DNA from: Sphingobium herbicidovorans
GTDB lineage: Bacteria > Pseudomonadota > Alphaproteobacteria > Sphingomonadales > Sphingomonadaceae
NCBI RefSeq assembly: GCF_002080435.1
Contig: NZ_CP020538.1
Location: forward strand, 1,054,001 to 1,118,000
Direction: 5' to 3'
Length of the DNA: 64,000 nt
The notes below the pieces were generated by a model. That model did no database searches, was not told the origin of the DNA, and saw only the letters and a program-made list of their open reading frames with translations. Every line of letters begins with the position of its first letter. Position 1 is the first letter of the stretch. Shown piece after piece: positions 27,521 to 36,083 of this stretch. Made by a program: the position numbers and the translations under genes.

Positions 27521-28521
27521 ACCACATGGTCGCGATGCAGATCCCCGCGCCCGGCGCTGCCCTCGTGCAGGTCGAGCGTCCCATGCCCAATCCGGGACCC
27601 GGCGAACTCCTGATCGAAGTCGCCGCTTGCGGCGTCTGCCGGACCGACCTGCATGTCCTCGACGGGGAAATCCCCGCCCGCTATCCCATCATACCAGGCC
27701 ATGAGATAGTGGGTCGGGTCGCGGCATTGGGCAGCGGCGTTGAAGGTTTCGCCATTGGCCAGCGTGTCGGCGTTCCCTGGCTAGGACATACATGCGGCGT
27801 CTGCCCCTATTGCCGCGCCGGGCGGGAAAATCTGTGCGACGCCCCGCTCTTCACCGGAGCCACGCGGGACGGCGGCTATGCGACCCATGCTATCGCCGAC
27901 GCGCGATATTGCTTCGACCTGCCAGATCGCTTTTCGGATGTGGAAGCCGCCCCCCTCCTCTGCGCGGGCCTGATCGGATGGAGAGCTTTGCGGCTGGCCG
28001 GTCCGGGCAGCGTCATCGGCCTCTACGGCTTTGGCGCCGCCGCGCACATATTGGCGCAGGTCGCCCGGCACCAGAAGCGCACGGTTTATGCCTTCACGCG
28101 GGACGGCGACACGGCGGGGCAGGACTTCGCCCGTTCGCTCGGCTGCGCCTGGGCGGGCGGTCCTGCTGAAAGCCCGCCTGCGCTTCTCGACGCTGCCCTG
28201 ATCTTCGCACCGGCAGGGGAACTCGTACCTCAAGCTCTACGGGCAGTCAGAAAGGGTGGCCGCGTCATATGCGCGGGCATCCACATGAGCGACATACCCT
28301 CCTTTCCCTATGCCGACCTGTGGCAGGAAAGGCAGATCCTCTCGGTCGCCAACCTGACGCGCGAAGACGGCATCTCCTTTTTCGAGCTGGTGGGCGGCAT
28401 GGAACTGCACACCGTCACCCAAAGCTTCCCGCTCGACCAGGCCAACCAGACGCTGCAAAGCCTGCGCGAAAGCAGGGTTCAGGGCGCAGCGGTTCTGGTG
28501 CCGCCATCCGCGACTGCGTGA
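27517..28521 (+). CDS. Zinc-dependent alcohol dehydrogenase, AdhP type
   Basis: 334 residues from the GTG at 27517; an ATG at 27526 is an alternative. Catalytic zinc residues are in CGVCRTDLHVLDGE and GHEIVGRV, the structural zinc cysteines in CGVCPYCRAGRENLC. The nucleotide loop GLYGFGAAAHIL has GFG instead of GAG. The family (YjgB/AdhP-like, often annotated zinc-binding alcohol dehydrogenase) reduces aldehydes with NAD(P)H. It is divergent from the other dehydrogenase and shares its control region. Confidence 0.87.
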   Translation: MNHMVAMQIPAPGAALVQVERPMPNPGPGELLIEVAACGVCRTDLHVLDGEIPARYPIIPGHEIVGRVAALGSGVEGFAIGQRVGVPWLGHTCGVCPYCRAGRENLCDAPLFTGATRDGGYATHAIADARYCFDLPDRFSDVEAAPLLCAGLIGWRALRLAGPGSVIGLYGFGAAAHILAQVARHQKRTVYAFTRDGDTAGQDFARSLGCAWAGGPAESPPALLDAALIFAPAGELVPQALRAVRKGGRVICAGIHMSDIPSFPYADLWQERQILSVANLTREDGISFFELVGGMELHTVTQSFPLDQANQTLQSLRESRVQGAAVLVPPSATA

Positions 28522-28523
28522 CT

Positions 28524-28531
28524 CTACTTAT
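28524..28531. promoter_or_regulatory. Candidate FixJ-type site upstream of hsp20
   Basis: CTACTTAT, the inverse of the TAAGTAG at 23467, lies about 120 bases before the hsp20 ATG and directly after the upstream stop. Confidence 0.3.
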
Positions 28532-28647
28532 GGCGCGACAGCCTGCGCCGGGCGACAATTCGGCATGGAGTCTGGACCGGGAAAGCGTCCATGCACAGGG
28601 CGCCGTCCCGCCGAACCGCCAACTTCACAAAAGCAGGAGAAGGACCA

Positions 28648-29142
28648 ATGACCGATTTCCGTTCACTCATGCCCTTTGGACGCAGCAATCTCTTCCGCAC
28701 CGGCTTTGATCCCTTCGCCGATCTGCGCAAGGAAATGGACCGCCTCAGCGACGATCTCGGCCGTGGCTGGCTCACCAGCGGCGATAGCGGCAGTAGGGGC
28801 TTCAACCTTCCGCGCGTCGATATTGCGGAAACGGAAAAAGGCCTTGAGCTGACCGCCGAACTGCCGGGCTTCGATGAAAAAGACGTGTCGCTCGACGTGC
28901 AGGACGATGTTCTCACCATCAAGGCCGAGCATAAGGAGGACCGCGAGGAAAAGGATGAGAAGAAAAATTATCATCTGATCGAACGCAGCCGGGGAAGCTA
29001 TCTGCGCCGCGTCGCCCTGCCGTTCGAAGCGGATGCGGACAAGGCCAGCGCCCATTTGGAAAAGGGACTGCTGAAGGTCATCGTCCCTCGCCTGGCCACG
29101 GAAGCGAGCAAGCCGCGCCAGATTCCGGTTGGATCGAAATAG
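28648..29142 (+). CDS. Small heat-shock protein Hsp20
   Basis: 164 residues from the ATG at 28648 (GGAGAAGGA upstream). An alpha-crystallin domain spans about 50-150, with VDIAETEKGLELTAELPGF at its start and HLEKGLLKVIVPR near its end. The C-terminal IPV motif (QIPVGSK) needed for oligomer assembly is present. The N-terminal arm has Phe-rich FGRSNLFRTGFDPF. A holdase chaperone, it parallels HspX of the DosR regulon. Confidence 0.92.
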   Translation: MTDFRSLMPFGRSNLFRTGFDPFADLRKEMDRLSDDLGRGWLTSGDSGSRGFNLPRVDIAETEKGLELTAELPGFDEKDVSLDVQDDVLTIKAEHKEDREEKDEKKNYHLIERSRGSYLRRVALPFEADADKASAHLEKGLLKVIVPRLATEASKPRQIPVGSK

Positions 29143-29200
29143 AGGCATGCAAATCGATACGGGCAGGCAATGATCTTTGCGTGATGCTATATAGCCATTT

Positions 29201-30199
29201 ATGAAACGCATCGCGCTTTGGCTGTTGCCGCTCGCGCTGGTCGCGGCGGCGGCGGCCTGGTGGCTGCTCGCGGGCCGGGCGCCGGAGGTGGAGCTTGCGC
29301 CCGTTCGCGTCGGTCAGGCCGTCGAGCTGGTCTATGCCACCGGCTTTGTCGAGGCGCAGCAGCCTGTTTCGGTCTCGGCCCGCCTCACCGCTCCGGTGCG
29401 TCAGGTAATGGCGGACGAAGCCCAGCGCATCGCACGCGGCCAGCCGCTGATCCTCCTCGATGACGAGGAACAGCGCCAAGCGCTGCAACAGGCAGCGGCA
29501 CAGCGCCGCATCGCACAGCAGGATGAGCAACGCGCGCTCACACTCTTCGCCAAAGGATGGGTCACCCGCGCCGCGCGCGATGCGGCCGTCGCCGCCGCCG
29601 ACGGCGCGAGGGCGGCGGAGGAAAGCGCCCGCGCCCGGCTCGACCAGATGATCGTGCGGTCGGGCATCGACGGCGTCGTCTTGCGTCGGGATGTGGAGCC
29701 CGGCGATCTCGCCAGCCCCGGCCGCATCCTCATGATGCTGGGCGACCCTTCCCGCATCTGGGTCACCGCGACCATAGACGAACGCGACGTCGCCCGCGTC
29801 CAGCCCGGTCAGGAAGCATTGATGGCGAGCGACGCCTGGCCCGGCCGCGTGCTACGCGGTCATGTGCGCGAGGTGACGCCGGGCGGCGATCCCGAACAGC
29901 GCGCCTTCCGCGCCCGCATCGTGACGGACGGCGCGGTGGCGCTGCCGCTGGGCCTGACGCTGGAGGTGAACATCGTCACGCGCAGGGCGCAACGGGCGCT
30001 GCTGGCGCCCGCGAGCGCAATCGAAGACGGCAAGGTCTGGATCGTTCGAGGCCACCGCGTTCATGCGAAAACCGTCCGCACCGGCATTGCCGGAACCGAC
30101 GAGGTGCAAATCCTCTCCGGCCTGTCGCGTGGCGACATGGTCGTGAAAGCGCCGGAGGGGAAGCTAAAGGACGATATGCGCGTGCGGGTGCGGCGATGA
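29201..30199 (+). CDS. HlyD-family periplasmic adaptor (membrane fusion protein)
   Basis: 332 residues. N-terminal signal anchor (residues 5-25), then barrel-sandwich segments around a coiled-coil hairpin (about 85-160, Ala/Arg/Gln-rich) and a beta-barrel with DPSRIWVTATIDERDVARV. It would link the downstream ABC permease to an outer-membrane channel. Its stop overlaps the permease start (ATGA). Substrate unknown. Confidence 0.85.
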   Translation: MKRIALWLLPLALVAAAAAWWLLAGRAPEVELAPVRVGQAVELVYATGFVEAQQPVSVSARLTAPVRQVMADEAQRIARGQPLILLDDEEQRQALQQAAAQRRIAQQDEQRALTLFAKGWVTRAARDAAVAAADGARAAEESARARLDQMIVRSGIDGVVLRRDVEPGDLASPGRILMMLGDPSRIWVTATIDERDVARVQPGQEALMASDAWPGRVLRGHVREVTPGGDPEQRAFRARIVTDGAVALPLGLTLEVNIVTRRAQRALLAPASAIEDGKVWIVRGHRVHAKTVRTGIAGTDEVQILSGLSRGDMVVKAPEGKLKDDMRVRVRR

Positions 30200-31446
30200 C
30201 CGGTCAGCTGCGGCTGCTGGCCAGCGTCGCCGCCCGGCATCTTGTCGGCCGCCGTCGCCAGACCATCGTCGCGGTCAGCGGCGTGGCCGTCGGCGTCGGC
30301 TTCTTCCTCGCCGTGTCGGCCATGATGATCGGCAGCCAGAACGATTTCATCAAGACGCTGATCGACGCCGCCCCGCACATCATCATTTCCGATGAGCTGC
30401 GCAGCCCGCCGCCCCAGCCCGGCGTCAACCTCTACAAGGGCGCGGCGGTCGACCTGCGCCACTACAAAGTCCGCAACGAGGTGCGCGGGCTTAAAGGCTG
30501 GCCGGAGATATTGCGCACCATCAACGCGCTGCCCGGCGCCATCGGCTCGCCCAGTCTGAGCGGCGCGATCACCTTGCGCAGCGGCGGACGGGAGGAAGCG
30601 CTGACCATCGTCGGCGTCGATCCCGCAATCGAGGAAAAGGTGAGCACTATTCAGGACCAGCTGCGCGTCGGACGCCTGCGCGATCTGGAAAGCACACAGG
30701 GCGGCATCATCATCGGCGAGGAAATGGCCCGTCGGCTTGGCCTTGGCGTGGGTGATGTGGTGGGCGCGACCTCCGCTTCGGGGAAAAGCCGGTCGCTTCG
30801 CATCGTCGGCATGTTCAAACGGGGCCAGACGCAGATTTCATCCGGCTTGGGCTATGTCCTCTTAAGGGAAGCGCAATCGCTGCTCGGCCGTCCCTTCATC
30901 ATCAACCGCATCGGCGTCCGTCTGGCCGACCCCTATGAAGCCCAGCCGATCAGCCGCCGCCTGGAGGCGCGCTACGCCTACAAGGCGGAAAGCTGGCAGG
31001 AGCGTTCCGCCGACTTTCTCTCCCTGCTCGTGACCCGCAACGTCATCATGTACAGCGTCGTGTCGGCCATCCTGCTGGTGGCCAGCTTCGGCATCTACAC
31101 GGTCGTATCCAACAGCGTGTCCGACAAGAGGCGCGACATCGCCATCATGCGCTCCATGGGCTTTTCAGAGCGCGATCTTCAACTGATCTTCGTGTTCGAG
31201 GGTCTGGCCCTGGCGTTGATCGGCATCGTCGCCGGATGGCTGCTCGGTTACGGGCTGATGGCGATCCTCGGCTCGCTCAAATTCCCCATCGCGGGCGAAG
31301 ACCAGCGCCTGCCCCTCGACCGCTCCGCCCGGCAATACGCGATCGCGGCGGCCGCCTCCCTGCTCTCGGGCGTGATCGCCGCATGGTTGCCTGCCCGAAA
31401 GGCCGCGCGCGTCGATCCGGTCGACATATTACGGGGCGCGGTATGA
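30196..31446 (+). CDS. ABC transporter permease, MacB/FtsX type
   Basis: 416 residues. One N-terminal membrane helix (about 25-48), a large periplasmic MacB-core domain (50-275), then three C-terminal helices (about 290-315, 335-360, 385-405), the standard MacB topology without the fused ATPase. It ends with the FtsX motif WLPARKAARVDPVDILRG. Coupled to both neighbours by ATGA overlaps. With HlyD protein and ATPase it forms an export system for an unknown substrate. Confidence 0.88.
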   Translation: MTGQLRLLASVAARHLVGRRRQTIVAVSGVAVGVGFFLAVSAMMIGSQNDFIKTLIDAAPHIIISDELRSPPPQPGVNLYKGAAVDLRHYKVRNEVRGLKGWPEILRTINALPGAIGSPSLSGAITLRSGGREEALTIVGVDPAIEEKVSTIQDQLRVGRLRDLESTQGGIIIGEEMARRLGLGVGDVVGATSASGKSRSLRIVGMFKRGQTQISSGLGYVLLREAQSLLGRPFIINRIGVRLADPYEAQPISRRLEARYAYKAESWQERSADFLSLLVTRNVIMYSVVSAILLVASFGIYTVVSNSVSDKRRDIAIMRSMGFSERDLQLIFVFEGLALALIGIVAGWLLGYGLMAILGSLKFPIAGEDQRLPLDRSARQYAIAAAASLLSGVIAAWLPARKAARVDPVDILRGAV

Positions 31447-32134
31447 GCGCGATTATCGAAGTTGAGGGCGTTTCCCGTAGCCTTCCGGGCACGCCTCCCG
31501 TCACGCTGGTCGCTGACGTTTCCCTATCCATCCAGCCCGCCACCTTCGTCGCCATCGTGGGGCCGTCCGGCTGCGGTAAATCTTCGCTGCTCTATCTCCT
31601 TGGCCTGCTGGACCGTCCAACAAAGGGCCATGTGCTGTTCAACGGGCAGGACATGAACCCGCTGCGCGGCGACGCGCGCGCGCAGATCAGGTTGGCGAGC
31701 TTCGGCTTCGTCTTCCAGTTCCACTTCCTGCTGCCCGAGTTTACCGCGCTGGAAAATGTCATGCTACCCATGCGCAGGCTCGGCAAACGCCCGCTGGGTG
31801 AGATACGCGCCAAGGCGCAGGCGTTGCTTGAGGGCATGGGTCTTGGAGAGAAAAGCGCGAAGACGCCCGATCGCCTCTCCGGCGGCGAACGCCAGCGCGT
31901 CGCCATCGCCCGCGCCATCGCGAATGATCCGGCACTGGTGCTGGGGACGAGCCCACGGGCAATCTCGACAGCCAGAACAGCGCCCGCGTGGTCGATATGT
32001 TTCGCAACCTTGCCCATGAGCAGGGCCGCGCGGTCGTCTGCGTCACCCATGATCCCGATGTCGCTGCGGCCGCCGATGTCCAGATCTCCATGCTGGACGG
32101 CCGCATCAAGGAAACGAGCGTGAGGCCGCGATGA
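31443..32134 (+). pseudogene. ABC transporter ATP-binding protein, frameshifted as sequenced
   Basis: LolD/MacB-type ATPase of about 230 residues. Walker A is VGPSGCGKSS (about 37-46) and the signature LSGGERQRVAIARAI is intact, but the frame breaks in Walker B at the G4 run 31943-31946. Adding one G gives LVLGDEPTGNLDSQNSARV and continues through VCVTHDPDVAAAADV to a TGA at 32132-32134, which overlaps the next ATG. As given the protein loses Walker B and the H-loop and would be inactive. Either a fresh mutation or a homopolymer sequencing error. Confidence 0.8.
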
Positions 32135-33393
32135 GTGCTGGCGTCAATCCTGCCTTCATACAACCCTATCTGCCGCTTCTGGCCGCCATAGCGATCGGAT
32201 TGCTGATCGGCATACAAAGGGGATGGGCGCAACGATCCTTCGGCACCGGTCGCCGCGTCGCCGGATTCCGCACCTTCGGCCTCATTGGCCTGATCGGCGG
32301 CATAGGGGGTCTGGCGCCGGACATGATGGCAGCCGCCCTTGCAATCGGCGTGGCGGCCGTTTTGACCGCGGGCTATGTCCGCAGCGCGGATCAGGACCAT
32401 CTGTCGGCCACCACCACGCTCGCGGGCATATTGACCTTCTCGGCCAGCTATTGCGCTACCCGCTTTTCTCCGGTGTTCGGCCTGGCGATAGGCGGCGCAA
32501 CCTTTGTCATGCTGAGCGCCCGACACTCGATGCACGCCGTGTTGAAGGGAATGGACGAACAGGAAATCGAAAGCGTCTCGCGCTTCCTGCTGGTCGCGCT
32601 GGTCATCCTGCCCCTGCTGCCGGATCGGGCGATAGGGCCCTATGAAGCCTGGAACCCCCGCAGCATCTGGCTGGTCGTCGTGTTTGTCATGGGCCTGTCC
32701 TTCGCGGGCTATGCCCTGTCGCGCCGGCTGGGGCAGGACAGGAGCATCCTGCTGGTCGCCCTGACGGGCGCGATCGTTTCGTCCACCGCAGTCACGGCCG
32801 AATATGCACGGCGCCTGCGGGAAGAGCCTGCTATTCGGGGGCCACTCGCAGCGGGCATCGCCATCGCCTCGATCGTGATGTTCGTCCGGGTGCAGTTGCT
32901 GGCGCTGGCGCTCATCCCCCGCGCGCTGCCGACCCTGGCCATCACCATGGCGCCCGCGACAATAGTCTCCGTCCTGTTCGCTCTCTTCGCCTTCCGCCAA
33001 CATCGCGGCGAAAGCGCAAAGGTCAGCATCTCCAACCCGCTCGGCTTCACCCCCGCGCTTATCCTGGCTGGCATGGTGGTCGTGCTGTCACTGGTGGCAA
33101 GATGGGCGCTGCATCATTTCGGGGAACAGGGGATGGCGGTGGTGCTGACGCTCACCGGCATTTCTGATGTCGATGCGGCGGTCATCACCATGTCGGGGCT
33201 GCCCGCTCATATGCTCAACGATCAAATCGCCGGGCTGTCGCTGGGCGGCGCGGTCCTCGCCAACACCTTTGCCAAAGCGGTCATGACGGTGGTCATCGGC
33301 TGGGGCCATGGCGGCATCCGGGCTTCGGTCCCGCTTTTTGCGGCGCTGTTGACGGCGGCAGCCAGCATCTTGGCCTGGGCGATGTTCCTCTGA
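32131..33393 (+). CDS. MgtC/SapB-like DUF4010 membrane protein
   Basis: 420 residues and about 12 membrane helices. The N-terminal domain (YLPLLAAIAIGLLIGIQRGW) is MgtC/SapB-like and the C-terminal part is DUF4010. Family members are inner-membrane proteins of unclear transport function. The ATG overlaps the stop of the ABC ATPase gene. Its link to the ABC exporter is by position only. Confidence 0.82.
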   Translation: MSAGVNPAFIQPYLPLLAAIAIGLLIGIQRGWAQRSFGTGRRVAGFRTFGLIGLIGGIGGLAPDMMAAALAIGVAAVLTAGYVRSADQDHLSATTTLAGILTFSASYCATRFSPVFGLAIGGATFVMLSARHSMHAVLKGMDEQEIESVSRFLLVALVILPLLPDRAIGPYEAWNPRSIWLVVVFVMGLSFAGYALSRRLGQDRSILLVALTGAIVSSTAVTAEYARRLREEPAIRGPLAAGIAIASIVMFVRVQLLALALIPRALPTLAITMAPATIVSVLFALFAFRQHRGESAKVSISNPLGFTPALILAGMVVVLSLVARWALHHFGEQGMAVVLTLTGISDVDAAVITMSGLPAHMLNDQIAGLSLGGAVLANTFAKAVMTVVIGWGHGGIRASVPLFAALLTAAASILAWAMFL

Positions 33394-33439
33394 CGGATGC
33401 GGACAATTCCGTAGTGCAAAGCCGCTCGAAAGGCGCAGG

Positions 33440-33592
33440 ATGGACGCGATGATGGTGGAGGAGCGCATGCCCGACGAAACACTTGGCAAAGCAGCGCGGC
33501 AGGGCGCCGCCGCGCGAAAGGCCTTGCCCGTAGACCGGTCGCCAGAGGATAATGGCGTCGTCTATCTCAAGATCCCGGTGAACCAGCTATGA
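33440..33592 (+). CDS. Small protein preceding YeeE pair
   Basis: Up to 50 residues (ATG at 33440, 33452 or 33467; the last follows GGAGGAG closely). The sequence ends VVYLKIPVNQL, and its stop overlaps the YeeE start (ATGA), which argues for a real, coupled gene. No domain is recognised. It could be a partner of the sulfur-compound transporter. Confidence 0.45.
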   Translation: MDAMMVEERMPDETLGKAARQGAAARKALPVDRSPEDNGVVYLKIPVNQL

Positions 33593-34026
33593 TCCCAGCC
33601 TTCCCCCACGCGCAACCAGTCGAAGGGCTGATCGGCGGCCTGATGATCGGCATCGCCGCCGCCATCATGCTGCTCGGCCTCGGGCGTATAGCAGGCGTCA
33701 GCGGTCTTGCCGCACGCGCCACCGGCCTCGCCGACAGCGGAGCGCCGCGCAACATTGCGATCGCTTTCATCATCGGCCTGCCCGCAGGCGCGCTGGTCGT
33801 ATCCCTGCTGACAGGCGGGGTGCCGGCGCGCTTCCCGTCTATCGGCCTGCTGCTGATCGCCGGCGTCATCGTCGGCTTCGGCACGCGGCTCGGGTCCGGC
33901 TGCACCAGCGGTCATGGCGTGTGTGGCGTGTCCCGCCTCTCGCCCCGCTCCCTGCTCGCGACGGCGCTCTTCATGGCCAGCGGCTTTGCCACAGTCGCGG
34001 TCCTTCGCCTCGCAGGCGCCCTATGA
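33589..34026 (+). CDS. YeeE/YedE family transporter, first half
   Basis: 145 residues, four membrane helices, with the conserved GSGCTSGHGVCG motif (about 103-114) whose cysteines handle sulfur compounds in YeeE (thiosulfate uptake). The protein corresponds to one half of full-length YeeE; the other half is the next gene. Coupled by ATGA overlaps on both sides. Confidence 0.87.
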   Translation: MIPAFPHAQPVEGLIGGLMIGIAAAIMLLGLGRIAGVSGLAARATGLADSGAPRNIAIAFIIGLPAGALVVSLLTGGVPARFPSIGLLLIAGVIVGFGTRLGSGCTSGHGVCGVSRLSPRSLLATALFMASGFATVAVLRLAGAL

Positions 34027-34508
34027 TGAAAATCGCCCTTGCCCTGATCTCGGGCGCGCTGTTCGGCGCTGGCCTGGCTCTATCCGGCATGGCGGACCCG
34101 ATGCGGGTGCGCGCCTTCCTCGACCTGCTCGGCCCTTGGGATCCGACGCTCGCTTTCGTCATGGGCGGCGCGATGATCCCGATGGCGATCGCCTGGGTGG
34201 TGCAGAAACGACTTGAGCGCCCCCTCGCTGGAACATCCTTCAACCTGCCCGAAACGCGGAGCCTCGACTGGAAGCTGGCGCTGGGCGCGGTGCTTTTCGG
34301 CATAGGCTGGGGCCTTGGCGGCCTCTGCCCCGGACCTGCGATCGCCAGCCTTGCGCTGAAGCCGATCCATGTCGCGCCCTTTGTCCTCGCGATGTTGGCT
34401 GGCATGGCGCTCAACCGTTTTCTGCCCAGCGGCGGCGCAGGCGAAAATCAACGGGCAAGATGGACTGGCAGCCCCCGCCCCCCTGCGTCCGAAACGCCGC
34501 GTGGCTGA
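34023..34508 (+). CDS. YeeE/YedE family transporter, second half (DUF6691)
   Basis: 161 residues, four membrane helices with GLGGLCPGPAIASLA carrying the conserved Cys. It pairs with the preceding protein to form a two-subunit YeeE-like carrier. The hydrophilic C-terminal tail of about 25 residues is Arg/Pro-rich and may be cytoplasmic. Such split pairs are common in Proteobacteria, often near sulfide or persulfide genes, which are absent here. Confidence 0.85.
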   Translation: MMKIALALISGALFGAGLALSGMADPMRVRAFLDLLGPWDPTLAFVMGGAMIPMAIAWVVQKRLERPLAGTSFNLPETRSLDWKLALGAVLFGIGWGLGGLCPGPAIASLALKPIHVAPFVLAMLAGMALNRFLPSGGAGENQRARWTGSPRPPASETPRG

Positions 34509-35026
34509 ATGGCGGCCGTTATCCTGGATGGCCTTCACTATGCGCTGAGGGGGCATTACAGGCGGCCTTGACGTCTCCGTCCTCGGCGGAGCGGCGGACG
34601 GCGCAAGTCAGCCTTTCTGCAAGTTCCGCTCCAGCAGCTTCAACCGATCGACGATCGAAAAGAAGAAAGCCGTCGACCAGCCAGTCAACATGATGCCATT
34701 CGCACCCTCGATCGGCCGCTCCTATTTGGCGCCATGCTCGCCGCGGCGATGGAGCCGGAGCAGATAATCGTTTCGGCCGCCGTCCCAATCTTGCTGTGCC
34801 TTGTAACCCTGCGCCTGCTGATCAAAGCGGATTGGGCGCGCCAAGCTGCCTAATGGAGTGGCGCAAAGGACTTTGTCTTCGCATTAGTTACAAACTGGCA
34901 CAGTTTGTTCGACATCCACAACTAGCCGGTATTTTTCGATTGACCTTGCTTGACTTGACGGCTTGATCGCAAACGCCTTCTTAACCAACGCTATATATCG
35001 CTCGAAGGCGTCAAAGGGGATTCTCG
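34509..35026. other. Intergenic region upstream of the cellulose operon
   Basis: No convincing gene. One plus-strand frame stays open from about 34570 to a TAA at 34851-34853 and ends in a membrane-like segment (IIVSAAVPILLCLVTLRLL), but has no start with a ribosome site, so it may be a remnant. The last 170 bases (34860-35020) are AT-richer and probably hold the bcs promoter. Confidence 0.4.
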
Positions 35027-35373
35027 ATGCGATCAGATGCTGCCAACCTCCTTGCCCGGCTGGGGCGCAAGGATTTCAGATACCGTGAGTTTACCGATAA
35101 TTTCGCGGATATGGAGTTGTGGCCGATCTTCGAGGCCCTTCTGACCGACGACCGCGTGGTCGGCAGGCCCGTTTCCGCCCTTGCCGCCCGCAGCGTCGAA
35201 GATGTCATTCCCGTAGGCAAGGCGGCCTCCGCCAAGCCAGCACCGGCTCAGTCCAACGGGGGGATTTTCGGCAGCTATTCCGCCCCCCGCCGCGACGCCT
35301 CTCCCCCCAGAGCAAAAATGACCTTCGATCCTTCCTGCAGCGCATCTCGGACGATGAGGAGGGTCAGAACTGA
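35027..35373 (+). pseudogene. bcsR: BcsR-like cellulose biosynthesis protein, frameshifted as sequenced
   Basis: The N-terminal ~45 residues match the BcsR pattern (LLARLGRKDFRYREF and ELWPIFEALL). The frame then runs on into bcsQ without a stop. Adding one C to the C6 run at 35293-35298 switches to a frame ending SFLQRISDDEEGQN with TGA at 35371-35373, which overlaps the bcsQ ATG (TGATG) as expected for this operon. The intended product is about 115 residues. BcsR helps BcsQ and synthase assembly in other bacteria. Confidence 0.65.
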
Positions 35374-36083
35374 TGCCCCTTATCCTTTGCCATTCCCCGA
35401 AAGGCGGAACCGGAACGAGCTTTATCGCGGCGCATCTTTCGATGCACCTCGCGCGCCAGGGCCATGATGTCGCCGCGCTCGATTTCACCTATCAGGACAC
35501 GCTGAAACTGTTTTTCGGCCTGCTGCCGACCCAGGCGCTGGCCGAATTTCACGGAGGCGGCTCGGCGCTCGCGGTGGCGGGCGTTGAGCTTTTCTCTGCC
35601 TATCGGCTGAGCCGGGAGCCGGATTTCACCGAAGCGCTCCGGCGGGGCCAGTCACCGTTCAACGACGGCAAGATCTATATCGCAGACGTCGCTGCGGGCG
35701 ACCGGGAGACCAAGGACCTGCTGCTTCCCCACGCACAGTTGCATGTCTGCACGTTGCTGCCGCAACCCGTTTCGCTGGCGGCGCTGACCAAGGTGGCGGC
35801 GGGAACGCCCACCATCGAACTGCCCAATACCGCCTATATCCTGAACCAGCTCGATGACACGCACCGCTTTTCGCGACACACCCACATCTTCCTGCGCGAG
35901 CTGGTCGGCGACCAGCTGGTCGGCACGGTCAGGCGGGACGAGGCGGTGAACGAGGCGGCCGCCATGTTCGAGCCGATCAGCAAATATGCCCCGGCCAGCG
36001 CCGCGCTCGCGGACATCCGCACCGTCGCCGGGCAGATCGAGGCGAGGATCGGCCTTAACGCCAATGTGGAACAGTTGTCATGA
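35373..36083 (+). CDS. bcsQ: BcsQ, MinD-like ATPase of cellulose synthase
   Basis: 236 residues. Deviant Walker A SPKGGTGTS (8-16) at the N-terminus, a shape also seen in BcsQ of enterobacteria, and switch-like DVAAGDRETKD near 107. BcsQ is a ParA/MinD relative that places the synthase at the pole or membrane. Start coupled to bcsR, stop overlapping bcsAB by four bases. Confidence 0.85.
   Translation: MPLILCHSPKGGTGTSFIAAHLSMHLARQGHDVAALDFTYQDTLKLFFGLLPTQALAEFHGGGSALAVAGVELFSAYRLSREPDFTEALRRGQSPFNDGKIYIADVAAGDRETKDLLLPHAQLHVCTLLPQPVSLAALTKVAAGTPTIELPNTAYILNQLDDTHRFSRHTHIFLRELVGDQLVGTVRRDEAVNEAAAMFEPISKYAPASAALADIRTVAGQIEARIGLNANVEQLS

Noticed and set aside
29557..30195. In-frame upstream extension of the ABC permease
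   Set aside because: It overlaps the HlyD gene, is Arg-rich without domains, and the coupled ATG at 30196 is the natural start.
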